The notes beneath the pieces are model-generated. The model was not told the origin of the DNA. It saw only the letters and a list, made by a program, of their open reading frames with translations, and searched no databases. A DNA stretch of 64,000 nt from an uncultured Bacteroidales bacterium (GTDB lineage: Bacteria; Bacteroidota; Bacteroidia; Bacteroidales; Paludibacteraceae), in NCBI GenBank assembly GCA_902800215.1, contig CADCDS010000006.1, forward strand, positions 90,953 through 154,952, given 5' to 3'. Below, piece by piece: positions 34,074 through 42,714 of this stretch. Both the position numbers and the translations under genes were made by a program. Every line of letters begins with the position of its first letter. Position 1 is the first letter of the stretch.

Positions 34074-35473
34074 CAGCAGTTCGTCACCCGTTTCCCGATT
34101 CGATTCCAGCGGATACGGCCTTTGTCTTTGTCAATACTGAGCCAGATGAAGATCGGTCGTCCGACGATGTGATCTTCCGGCACAAATCCCCAGTAACGGC
34201 TGTCAGCACTCTTATGGCGGTTGTCACCCATCATCCAGTAGTAGTCCATTTCAAAGGTATATTCCTCTCCGATCTTCATCGGCTTGAACTCATAGGCATC
34301 GGCGATGCGCCGGTAGATCCAGTAGTTCTCCTCCGTGATCAGGATCTTATCACCTTTCTTAGGAATATAGATGGGTCCGTAGTCGTCTCGTGTCCAATCG
34401 TTGTGTCCTAAGGGATACACTTCTCCTTCCGCGTCACGTTCCACTTCAATGGCCGTAATATGACTATTCTTCTCCATCTGCGCCTTCATCTCTTTGGTCA
34501 ACGGGAAATGGTAAGAACCGTTGGGACCGCGTTGACGGTCATCCAGACTGATCTCCAGTTTATCCAGGTACTTGGCACTCAACGGTGTTCCGTCGGTGAA
34601 GACGAAGTAGTTGTATTGTACGCCTTCCCGTTCCGGTTCCGGTACCCAAGCACTGTCACTCATCGTCCAGATCACGTTTTCGATGATCTTCAAACTGTCT
34701 CCCGGTTCGCCTACACAACGCTTGACGTAGTTCTCCCGACGATCAACCGGTCGCACTTTCAAATGCTGAAAATCTTTCTGTTTCACCGGAATACCGAACC
34801 GTGCCGATAAGGCATGGTATCCGTATTTCTCCGCCATATATTTGAGCGTGTAGTAATCCGGATTTTCTATACCGGCGATGACAGTATCTCCGGCAGGGAA
34901 ATTAAACACCACGATATCGCCTTTCTGGGGATGCGTCCAACCTTTGAGACGCTTGTAATTCCAATGCGGGTGATAGAAATAACTCTGTCCTCCACCTAAC
35001 CAACTCGGCATCGTGTGCTGTACCAACGGCATGGATAAAGGCGTCATCGGTACACGGGGTCCGTATCCCATCTTATCCACATACAGAAAGTCTCCTACCA
35101 GCAAGGATTTCTCCAAACTGGAACTCGGGATCTGGTAGTTCTGGAAGATATAGAGGTTGATGAAATACACCGCTACCAGTGCAAACACGATCGCATCTAC
35201 CCATGAGAGAATGCGGAATAACCAGGGTCTGGTCTCTTTGTACTTATGCCACCACGTCCATTTGATATACTTGGTGGTAAAAGCATCGATGATGACGGGT
35301 AATAGTAGCAGCCATCCCAAGCTGGCCCAATCTCCCCATGCGACCCAAAAGATGAAGATCACATACAGTGTTCCCCATATGCCGGCACGAATCCATCCGC
35401 CGCGTTTGGTAGCCGCAATGCGCTCCTTTAAGGAAGCTAAAACAATGTTTTTTATTTCTTTCCAATCTTTCAT
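34073..35473 (-). CDS. lepB: signal peptidase I
   Basis: 466 aa, longer than the enterobacterial enzyme as usual in Bacteroidota. Several hydrophobic segments lie before residue 110. The nucleophile is Ser119 in QIPSSSLEKSL, and the general base Lys251 in YVKRCVGEPGDSL, with a large insert between them. The C-terminal box is YWMMGDNRHKSADSRYWGFVPEDHIVGRP. Cleaves signal peptides of Sec-exported proteins in the inner membrane. It overlaps the dapB end by 4 bp. Confidence 0.96.
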   Translation of the reverse strand: MKDWKEIKNIVLASLKERIAATKRGGWIRAGIWGTLYVIFIFWVAWGDWASLGWLLLLPVIIDAFTTKYIKWTWWHKYKETRPWLFRILSWVDAIVFALVAVYFINLYIFQNYQIPSSSLEKSLLVGDFLYVDKMGYGPRVPMTPLSMPLVQHTMPSWLGGGQSYFYHPHWNYKRLKGWTHPQKGDIVVFNFPAGDTVIAGIENPDYYTLKYMAEKYGYHALSARFGIPVKQKDFQHLKVRPVDRRENYVKRCVGEPGDSLKIIENVIWTMSDSAWVPEPEREGVQYNYFVFTDGTPLSAKYLDKLEISLDDRQRGPNGSYHFPLTKEMKAQMEKNSHITAIEVERDAEGEVYPLGHNDWTRDDYGPIYIPKKGDKILITEENYWIYRRIADAYEFKPMKIGEEYTFEMDYYWMMGDNRHKSADSRYWGFVPEDHIVGRPIFIWLSIDKDKGRIRWNRIGKRVTNC

Positions 35474-36084
35474 AATCTAACCATTTCTTCCGCTGCCAAA
35501 ACAGCACCTAATGCAAAACCTCTACGACCCTTGGCGATGTGGGTGATCACGATCGTATCCTCTTCACTGTCCCATCTCACCTCATGCGTGCCCGGCACTT
35601 CCCCTTCTCGAATACTCTCTATAACAACATCCGTGCCAATCTGCTCCGCTAGTGTCTTCGCTGTACCGCTGGGTTTGTCCAGTTTGTGAATATGGTGGGT
35701 CTCCGTAATGGAAGGCGTGTACTGCGGTTGGTCTTTCATCGCCGCGGCTAATTCTTTGTTGAGCTCAAAGAAGAGGTTCACTCCTACGGAGAAATTGCTT
35801 TTCCATACCAGCATCGGTTTCTGATGAATCCGCTTGTCTTCTTCCATCAGCGCAGCGGCATCCCAACCTGTACTTCCGCATACCACCGGCACTCCTTGCT
35901 CCCATGCCTTACGAATATTGGTTTCTGCCGTTGACGGGGTCGTGAACTCAATTGCCACTTCCGCGTCTTTCAGATCAAACGCGTCACCAACGTCAATATG
36001 TGCCACGATTTCGTGACCTCTACTCAGGGCGATATCCTCTATCATATGCCCCATCTTTCCGTATCCGATAATAGCTATCTTCAT
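35470..36084 (-). CDS. dapB: 4-hydroxy-tetrahydrodipicolinate reductase
   Basis: 204 aa from ATG 36084 (MKIAIIGYGKMGHMIEDIA); the longer frame to 36192 runs through the promoter. This is the short Bacteroidota form. Nucleotide-binding GYGKMG, then AIEFTTPS, VVCGSTGW, and the catalytic EFTH-like block SITETHHIHKLDKPSGTAKTLA. Catalyses the NAD(P)H-dependent step toward diaminopimelate and lysine. First gene of the 15-gene cluster, leader about 14 nt. Confidence 0.95.
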   Translation of the reverse strand: MKIAIIGYGKMGHMIEDIALSRGHEIVAHIDVGDAFDLKDAEVAIEFTTPSTAETNIRKAWEQGVPVVCGSTGWDAAALMEEDKRIHQKPMLVWKSNFSVGVNLFFELNKELAAAMKDQPQYTPSITETHHIHKLDKPSGTAKTLAEQIGTDVVIESIREGEVPGTHEVRWDSEEDTIVITHIAKGRRGFALGAVLAAEEMVRL

Positions 36085-36104
36085 TTCTTTACACAAAAAT
36101 CGCG

Positions 36105-36135
36105 CAAAGGTACAAAAAAAAAATGACATATGCAA
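36105..36135 (-). promoter_or_regulatory. Bacteroidota-type promoter for the dapB cluster
   Basis: On the minus strand TTG (36133-36135), 20 nt starting CATATGTCA, TACCTTTG (36105-36112). It is the only canonical promoter I could find for the run of genes down to 21383. Confidence 0.9.
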
Positions 36136-36173
36136 GCATATGCCATTCTTTTCCGTTATTTCGCTTATTTCCG

Positions 36174-36761
36174 TCAATTTTTCCACATCCAATGTGTAAT
36201 TTTTTCTACGAATTCCGGGATATCGGTCTTTCCGTCATTAATGATCGTCAGATCTCCCTTATGAACTTTTTGTGCGCGTATACGAGCGCGTACATTATTT
36301 ATATTTACGTCCGAAGCGATGTCCTGATAGTCCCGGTGGATGGTGCGTGCGATGCGGATATCTTCCGGTGCGTCCACAACGATCACTTTATCACACAGCG
36401 TATCCATTCCGGCTTCATACAAGATAGCGGATTCTACGAAGATGCAGCTGTTGGCTGTTAGCTGTTGGCTCTTGGCTTTTATATCGTTCTTGACGGCAGG
36501 GTGAACAATCTGATTCAATGCCTCAAGCAACGCCTTATCGGCAAACACCCGTTGACTCACATAGGCGGTGTTGTACTTCCCGTCCACAAACGCCTCTTCT
36601 CCCAATAATCCGATAATCGCCTTTTGCACGGATTCATCTTCTGCGATGATTCGCTTGGCTTCGATGTCACAGTCATAGACGACAAAGCCGCGCTTTGCCA
36701 ATTCCCGTGCGATAGTTGATTTACCGCTTCCTATACCTCCTGTGATGCCTATGGTCTGCAT
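36174..36761 (-). CDS. coaE: dephospho-CoA kinase
   Basis: 195 aa. P-loop GGIGSGKST at residues 8-16, YDCDIEAKRI, QIVHPAV, CIFVESAILYEAGMD. Phosphorylates dephospho-CoA in the last CoA step. A heptamer array adds the segment IKAKSQQLTANS (residues 94-105) directly before the conserved VESA strand. Last gene of the dxs operon; the dapB promoter follows. Confidence 0.95.
   Translation of the reverse strand: MQTIGITGGIGSGKSTIARELAKRGFVVYDCDIEAKRIIAEDESVQKAIIGLLGEEAFVDGKYNTAYVSQRVFADKALLEALNQIVHPAVKNDIKAKSQQLTANSCIFVESAILYEAGMDTLCDKVIVVDAPEDIRIARTIHRDYQDIASDVNINNVRARIRAQKVHKGDLTIINDGKTDIPEFVEKITHWMWKN
36446..36480. repeat. heptamer array, RGCTNTT family (copy 1 of 3), inside coaE
   Basis: Five 7-bp units from 36446. 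The same unit is in the MBOAT gene (38325) and the glycosyltransferase gene (59426). Confidence 0.92.
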
Positions 36762-36788
36762 AGATAACTTGGTCCGGTTCTAAACCGG

Positions 36789-38633
36789 TTAGAATTGGAA
36801 ATAAATAAACGGTTGCATCTCTGCCGATACAAACTGATAGATGATTACTAAGGCTACACATACCACGATCGTCATGAGCCATAACGGCATAGCGGTGAAC
36901 CACAGCCGGTAACGTCTCTTCCAGTTGGTGGGTAGCCAGTGAATAATCATGCCGACCACGAACATCGCTACCACCCAGCGGTACTCCCACAGAAAATCCG
37001 GTATCATGGCGCTGTTCCATGCCCCACCGATCTGGTTTACCATGTTCTTGGCCGTACTCCATGCCACTTCATTGGCCGTCGCCGGGTCCAGGTTACTGCT
37101 GCTGCGGAAGAACAGACGGGTGAAGGTGATAAACGCAAAGGTCTGAGCAATCGCCCAAGAGACACCAAGACCTTTGGTCCACTTACTGTCTTTTCCTTTG
37201 CACAGGAAATAGATATACCGTATCGCCGTTCCGATCCACACGATCGCTGCCCAGATGGCAAACAAACGCCAAGCGGGTTGGTTCGTGCTGTAATCGGCAT
37301 AACCGAGCCCCATGGTAAGCAGGGTCATCAAACCAAAACGAATATGCCAGTTCATCTCCCGCCAGATCTTATTGACGATCATTCCGATACCGTTGATGCC
37401 GCCCCAGATGATGAAGTTCCAACTGGCACCGTGCCATAAACCACCCAACACCTGCGTGATAAACGAGTTGAGGTTGGAGTAGAGCAGTTTGCTGGAAGAA
37501 GCCGTAGAATCGGCATGCCGATCCCAGATGAACACACCTACCATGAATGCCACAAAAGGCACCATGATCCAGATCCACCAGCCGGTGAGTGCTGACGAGA
37601 CAACAGCGATCACCAACCACCATATATATGTTCCTTTGCCGATTCGTCTATTACCGCCCAACGGGATATACAGATAGGTCTTGAGCCAGCGACCCAGCGA
37701 CATATGCCATCTTCTCCAGAACTCCTGCGGGTTCTGCGACTTGTACGGACTGTTGAAGTTCATCGGCAGGTAGAATCCCATCAGCAAGGCGATGCCGATC
37801 GCGATATCCGTGTAACCGGAGAAGTCCGCATAGACCTGCAAGGAATAGGAGAACAGCGCAAACAGGTTCTCAAAACCGGAGAACAGAAGCGGATTATCAA
37901 ACACCCGATCGATGAAGTTCACCGCCAGATAGTCCGACAGAATGATCTTCTTAGCCAAACCGTTTAGGATCCAGAAAATAGCGATACCGAACATCCTTCG
38001 GCTGAGCCGGTAAGGTTTGTATAACTGCGGCACGAACTCTTCGGCACGCACGATAGGTCCGGCTACCAGTTGCGGAAAGAAACTGACGTAGAACCCGAAG
38101 TCCAGGATGTTCTTCACCGGTTGGATACGTCCGTGATAGACGTCAGAGGTGTAGGAGATGACCTGGAAGGTATAGAACGAGATACCGACGGGCAGGATAA
38201 TCTGATCAACGATCGTCACATGTGAACCGGTGAGGTCGTTGAACATGTTCGTGAAGAAATACGCGTACTTGAAATACGCTAAGATTCCCAAATCAATGAT
38301 CACAGATAGGATCAAATAAACTTTGGCTGTTAGCTTTTGGCTGTTGGCTTTTATTCGTTCAGCGATTAACCAGTTAGCGATCGTCAGGAAGATGAGAATG
38401 GTCAGGAATACACCGCTGGTCTTGTAGTAAAAGAAACAACTGACGACGAGCAAAAAGATGTTACGGCTGTGCAGCCTGCTTCTACTGCGACGTGACGCGT
38501 CATCTTTCGCTCCCACCTCCATGATCAACGCAAACAACGCAAACACTAGTGCGAAGAATGCCCAGAAATAGAACTGCGTGAACAGTAAAGGCGAATCCGG
38601 GTTAAAGGCGAATATGTGCTCAATCAAGTCCAT
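36789..38633 (-). CDS. MBOAT-family O-acyltransferase (AlgI/DltB-like)
   Basis: 614 aa, about 12 helices. Family blocks: LPVGISFYTFQVISYTSDVYHGRI, FFPQLVAGPIVRAEEFVPQL, PYKSQNPQEFWRRWHMSLGRWLKTYLYIPLGGNRR, and the catalytic His in LGGLWHGASWNFIIWGG. With the SGNH protein encoded upstream (14-bp overlap), it forms a two-part system that moves acyl (usually acetyl) groups onto an envelope polymer. Residues 94-103 (KANSQKLTAK) come from a heptamer array in a loop between helices. Confidence 0.93.
   Translation of the reverse strand: MDLIEHIFAFNPDSPLLFTQFYFWAFFALVFALFALIMEVGAKDDASRRSRSRLHSRNIFLLVVSCFFYYKTSGVFLTILIFLTIANWLIAERIKANSQKLTAKVYLILSVIIDLGILAYFKYAYFFTNMFNDLTGSHVTIVDQIILPVGISFYTFQVISYTSDVYHGRIQPVKNILDFGFYVSFFPQLVAGPIVRAEEFVPQLYKPYRLSRRMFGIAIFWILNGLAKKIILSDYLAVNFIDRVFDNPLLFSGFENLFALFSYSLQVYADFSGYTDIAIGIALLMGFYLPMNFNSPYKSQNPQEFWRRWHMSLGRWLKTYLYIPLGGNRRIGKGTYIWWLVIAVVSSALTGWWIWIMVPFVAFMVGVFIWDRHADSTASSSKLLYSNLNSFITQVLGGLWHGASWNFIIWGGINGIGMIVNKIWREMNWHIRFGLMTLLTMGLGYADYSTNQPAWRLFAIWAAIVWIGTAIRYIYFLCKGKDSKWTKGLGVSWAIAQTFAFITFTRLFFRSSSNLDPATANEVAWSTAKNMVNQIGGAWNSAMIPDFLWEYRWVVAMFVVGMIIHWLPTNWKRRYRLWFTAMPLWLMTIVVCVALVIIYQFVSAEMQPFIYFQF
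38325..38352. repeat. heptamer array, RGCTNTT family (copy 2 of 3), inside MBOAT gene
   Basis: Four 7-bp units from 38325, in frame. Confidence 0.92.
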
Positions 38634-39933
38634 TTAAGATCCATTCCGAAATCGCCTGGCCGGCTTTTTTAGCACCTTTCCGGGTGAAGTGAATACCGTC
38701 ATTTCCGGCCCAACCGTTCTCTTTCCATCTCAGCATACTACCGGCACCGCCCATCCAGTTATTCAAACTGAAATAGGCGATATTCTCCTCAAGGCACATC
38801 TTCCTCAGCAACTTATCCATGTATGCCACCATCGGATAACTCTGCCAAACACCGTCTTTCAGGCGCATCATGTCGCTGGGACCGATAAAGAGGATATCTG
38901 CTTGCGGCGCACATTGCCGCAGATAACGGATCTGTTCCCGATACCCTTTGATGAACCCACGAATCGTCTCCGGTTTCTCATTGGACGGAATAGCGTTTCC
39001 GCCGAACTGCATGATAATCAACTGCACGTTTTCCTGTTGATAAAACGATGCCAAGAGTGCACTATCCATCTTAGTGAACACCATTCCCAGACAACCTCGC
39101 ATCGGGATATTATCCACGATCACACCGGTGTCGGTCTCTTGCGAAATAGCATAGACGAATCCTCGTCCCGTCAGATGCACCGTGTCGCCGTTCGTGGTCC
39201 ATTCGATGGTACTGTCAGCAAACACCCGCCATCTGTCGTAATGAGCACTGGGCACCTGCGGTTTGCACATCGCGATCACGTCTTCACTGCCGCTTACCAG
39301 ACTATCCGCCATAACGGCCACTTGTCCCATCACACCGTACAGATGATCCTTGCGTTGCGTCTTCTTGGGCCCATAGACGAGGTAGCGTTTAGGTCCTTGT
39401 TGCGGTGTGATCACCTTACCGTTCATGCGAATCTCCTGCCGCACGGTGTTGGTAGGAATCGTCTGCGCTAACGGCATCAGACCGACACCGCGTCCACCGA
39501 AACGTGCCTGCAATCCTTCCCGGATCTGCTGGGTGATCCGGTCTTCTTCGATCTGGCTGTCCCCGTAATGGAGTACACGCACTACCCGTGTTCCCGCCTC
39601 CGACAAGGAAGCATAGAATCGGCTTAAGAAAATACGGCTGTCCGTCGTAGAATCCACTTCTATCTTCGGCGGAAGAACCGGTTTAGGTGTTTCTTGAATA
39701 GCGGTATCCGGTATAACTACGGTATCCCGGTATTCCGGTATAACGGTATTCCGGTATTCCATTGAATCTGAATCCTGAATGCTGACTTCTGACGGCTTTC
39801 CCATCACCTCTGACAGCGTAGGCCATCTTACTTCCGTTCCGGCAATAGAAACCCGGCCGGGCAACACCACACATAAGGCTGCCAGACTCACCAGTAAACC
39901 GGCGATGAACAGAAGAACTTTATAAGGCCTCAT
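38620..39933 (-). CDS. SGNH/GDSL hydrolase-like protein, partner of MBOAT
   Basis: 437 aa. One N-terminal membrane anchor (VLLFIAGLLVSLAALCVVL), a disordered linker that includes array-encoded MEYRNTVIPEYRDTVVIPD (residues about 59-77), then the SGNH domain: VLHYGDSQIEED (block I Ser), LIIMQFGGNA (block III Asn), and GNDGIHFTRKGAKKAG (Asp/His). Likely the periplasmic acetyl-transfer or esterase partner of the MBOAT protein, as AlgJ/AlgX-type proteins are for AlgI. Ends 14 bp inside the MBOAT start. Confidence 0.88.
   Translation of the reverse strand: MRPYKVLLFIAGLLVSLAALCVVLPGRVSIAGTEVRWPTLSEVMGKPSEVSIQDSDSMEYRNTVIPEYRDTVVIPDTAIQETPKPVLPPKIEVDSTTDSRIFLSRFYASLSEAGTRVVRVLHYGDSQIEEDRITQQIREGLQARFGGRGVGLMPLAQTIPTNTVRQEIRMNGKVITPQQGPKRYLVYGPKKTQRKDHLYGVMGQVAVMADSLVSGSEDVIAMCKPQVPSAHYDRWRVFADSTIEWTTNGDTVHLTGRGFVYAISQETDTGVIVDNIPMRGCLGMVFTKMDSALLASFYQQENVQLIIMQFGGNAIPSNEKPETIRGFIKGYREQIRYLRQCAPQADILFIGPSDMMRLKDGVWQSYPMVAYMDKLLRKMCLEENIAYFSLNNWMGGAGSMLRWKENGWAGNDGIHFTRKGAKKAGQAISEWILNGLD
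39702..39759. repeat. 8-bp array, CGGTATNN family (copy 2 of 2)
   Basis: Five contiguous 8-bp units from 39720 plus two looser ones upstream, in the linker of the SGNH protein gene. Related to 22391-22430. Confidence 0.9.
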
Positions 39934-39934
39934 C

Positions 39935-41383
39935 TTATCGTTTCCACAATGAACGGCTGAACAACAACAGGATCGTAAAGATCTCCAAACGACCGATCAA
40001 CATCACGAATGTCGCTACCCATTTGGCTACATCCGGCATGGCTTCGTAACAACCGCTGGATCCCCATTGACCGATAGACACACCTACGTTTCCGATCATC
40101 GACACACCGATACCAATCGCTTCATCAAAACCGATACCGCAGGCACAGAAACAGATCGATGCCAGCACGATCGTAAGCGCATAGAAGAAGACGAAGGCGA
40201 CGATGTTACTGGTAGCCGACTCACTCATCGTCATGCCGTTGAATCGAACCGGAATGACCGCATTCGGGTGAATACGCCGTTTGATCTCGGCATTAGCTGA
40301 CTTGGCAAAAATAGCCAGACGCACCCATTTGATACCACCGGCCGTCGAACCCGACGCACCTCCGGTGAGCATCAGGAAGAAGACGATCATCCACAGCACA
40401 GGTGGCCAGATCATATAATCCGACGCCACAAAACCGGTACTGGTGATCGTAGAAACAGACGTAAATAGACCTAAACGGATACTGTCTATCTGGTGGGTAT
40501 GAATCAGCAGACCGACCGCCAAGATGATACCGGCGATCAGGCACGCACCTACGTACCACCGCGTCTCCTCGTCCTTGATCATTCGTTTGGGTTTGCCTCG
40601 GAACAGATAGATCAACTGCGTAAAGTTGATACCCGACAGGAGCATAAAGCCCATCACGGTCCATTGGATGGCCGGACCGTAACTCATCAAACTGTCGTTA
40701 TGGGTTGCAAAACCACCGGTAGAGATTGTACTCATCGAATGGCAAACGGAGTCGAAGATATTCATTCCGAACAGCCATAACATGATGCCTTCTCCGATGG
40801 TGAGCAGGATATACGTCAACCACATATGCTTGGCGGTGTCCGCAATTCGGGGACTGAGTTTCTCGTAACTCACACCTGTCACTTCGGCGCTGTACAGCTG
40901 CATGCCGCCTAAACCGAACATCGGCAGGATCGCCACACTCAGCACGATGATACCCATACCGCCGATCCACTGCATCAACGCACGCCAGAGTAAGATCGAA
41001 TGCGTCTGCGCCGCTACATCGGTGAAGACGGTGGAACCGGTGGTCGTAAATCCGGCCATAGTCTCGTACCAGGCATCGGTGAAACTCGGTAACGCACCGC
41101 TTAACCAGAACGGTAACATGCCGAACAACGAATAGACGAGCCATACCGCGGCTACAATCACATATCCTTCCCGTTCACCGACCCGTTTCTCGGCCTTGCG
41201 ACCTGCTCCTAACATCCACCAGCTGCTGATCCACGTGATCGCACTTGCCGCTATCCATGCTCCAAAATCCGGGTCTTTGTACCACCACGCAACGAAGGTA
41301 GGCACTAACATAAACAGTGCCTCCAGCGTGGTTAACACGCCCATCGTCTTAAAGACTAACTTCCAGTTGAATGTTCGTGTCAT
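39935..41383 (-). CDS. trkH: Trk potassium uptake protein, membrane subunit
   Basis: 482 aa. Four MPM-type repeats with selectivity-filter segments: TTTGSTVF, STGGFATHN, TSTGFVASD and GNVGVSIG-like. ASGSTAGGIKWVRL matches the family. Forms the inner-membrane potassium channel gated by the TrkA ring. Overlaps trkA by 4 bp. Confidence 0.95.
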   Translation of the reverse strand: MTRTFNWKLVFKTMGVLTTLEALFMLVPTFVAWWYKDPDFGAWIAASAITWISSWWMLGAGRKAEKRVGEREGYVIVAAVWLVYSLFGMLPFWLSGALPSFTDAWYETMAGFTTTGSTVFTDVAAQTHSILLWRALMQWIGGMGIIVLSVAILPMFGLGGMQLYSAEVTGVSYEKLSPRIADTAKHMWLTYILLTIGEGIMLWLFGMNIFDSVCHSMSTISTGGFATHNDSLMSYGPAIQWTVMGFMLLSGINFTQLIYLFRGKPKRMIKDEETRWYVGACLIAGIILAVGLLIHTHQIDSIRLGLFTSVSTITSTGFVASDYMIWPPVLWMIVFFLMLTGGASGSTAGGIKWVRLAIFAKSANAEIKRRIHPNAVIPVRFNGMTMSESATSNIVAFVFFYALTIVLASICFCACGIGFDEAIGIGVSMIGNVGVSIGQWGSSGCYEAMPDVAKWVATFVMLIGRLEIFTILLLFSRSLWKR

Positions 41384-42714
41384 TTGAATAGTTTCTCTAA
41401 GTTACGGATCACGTGACTCTTGCAGAAGATGATCACTAAGTCGCCGTTGATGATCTGGGTGTCACCGTTGACGAGGATACCTTCCCCGGCACGTACGATA
41501 CCACCGATATTGGCTTCCTTCGGGATATCCAGATCTTTCACTTTGTTCTTCGTGATCAAGCTTCCGTCTTTGGCTTCAAACTCCACAATCTCGGCATCGG
41601 CACTCGTCAGATTATGCACCCCGCGTACACTCGCATCCAGTAACATCTGGTAGATATAGCTGGCAGCGATCGTCTTCTTGTTCAGTACCGCACCGATATC
41701 CAGACCTTCCGCTAACGGAATATAATCGAGGTTCTCCACTTCGGCGATCGTCTTACGAACACCGAAACGGTTCGCCGCTAAGCAAGCGAAGATATTCGCT
41801 TCGCTACTGTCCGTAACCGCTACAAAAGCGTCCGCATCCTGGATGCCTTCTTCCTTGAGCACCTCCATATCGGAACCGTCGGCGTTGATGATCAGCGCAT
41901 TAGGCACTTTCTCACTCAACTTTCGGCAGACATCACGGTCCTTCTCAATGATCTTGATGTTCATCTCTTTGCCTAATTCCGTTGCCGCTTTACGGGCGAT
42001 GCGGCCACCTCCGAAGATGATCACATTCTTGATCTCCCGTTTGGTCTTACCTAACTCTTCCCGCATGTACTCCATGTACTCTTTGGGACACATGCAGTAC
42101 ACCATATCGCCTTCTTCCACCGTGTCATGACCTCTCGGAATGATCGTCTCGTTACCACGCTTAATCGCCACAATACGGTATTTACCGTGGTTATAGACAC
42201 CCGACGCAAACGCTTTTCCCAAAATCTTAGCCGTCGAACGGATCTTAATCACGCACAGCTCCATGCCGCCTTGGCCCAGATGCAGATGGTATCGCATCCA
42301 GTTGGTGCGCAGACTCTCTTCGATCTCATTGGCGGCCAGCACCTCCGGATAGATCAGGTGGTTCAGACCCATGTTCTCGAAGAACTTACGGTTCTCCGGC
42401 AGCAGGTATTCGTAGTTGTCAATACGCGCTAACGTGCGTTTCGCACCCACTGCATTCGCAATGAGGCACGCCGTCATGTTCTCTGACTCGTTCGGCGTAA
42501 CGGAGATGAACAGGTCGCAGTCCTTCACTCCCACGTCCCGTTGGTCGTGGATAGACGTCGGATTTCCGACTTTGGTCAACATGTCGTAGTTGGCACTCAG
42601 GTCACCCAGACGGTCCGAGTGCTCGTCTAACAACGAGATCTCCATGTTCTCACGACTCAGCAGTTTTGCCAAGTGCGTACCTACTTCTCCAGCGCCTGCA
42701 ATAACGATTCGCAT
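41380..42714 (-). CDS. trkA: Trk potassium uptake regulatory subunit
   Basis: 444 aa. Two RCK units: GAGEVGTHLAKLLSRE (residues 6-21) and FGGGRIARKAATELGKE in the second half, each followed by a RCK-C domain. Binds NAD(H)/nucleotides on the cytosolic face and gates TrkH. The start lies 34 bp inside the dxs 3' end. Confidence 0.96.
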   Translation of the reverse strand: MRIVIAGAGEVGTHLAKLLSRENMEISLLDEHSDRLGDLSANYDMLTKVGNPTSIHDQRDVGVKDCDLFISVTPNESENMTACLIANAVGAKRTLARIDNYEYLLPENRKFFENMGLNHLIYPEVLAANEIEESLRTNWMRYHLHLGQGGMELCVIKIRSTAKILGKAFASGVYNHGKYRIVAIKRGNETIIPRGHDTVEEGDMVYCMCPKEYMEYMREELGKTKREIKNVIIFGGGRIARKAATELGKEMNIKIIEKDRDVCRKLSEKVPNALIINADGSDMEVLKEEGIQDADAFVAVTDSSEANIFACLAANRFGVRKTIAEVENLDYIPLAEGLDIGAVLNKKTIAASYIYQMLLDASVRGVHNLTSADAEIVEFEAKDGSLITKNKVKDLDIPKEANIGGIVRAGEGILVNGDTQIINGDLVIIFCKSHVIRNLEKLFK

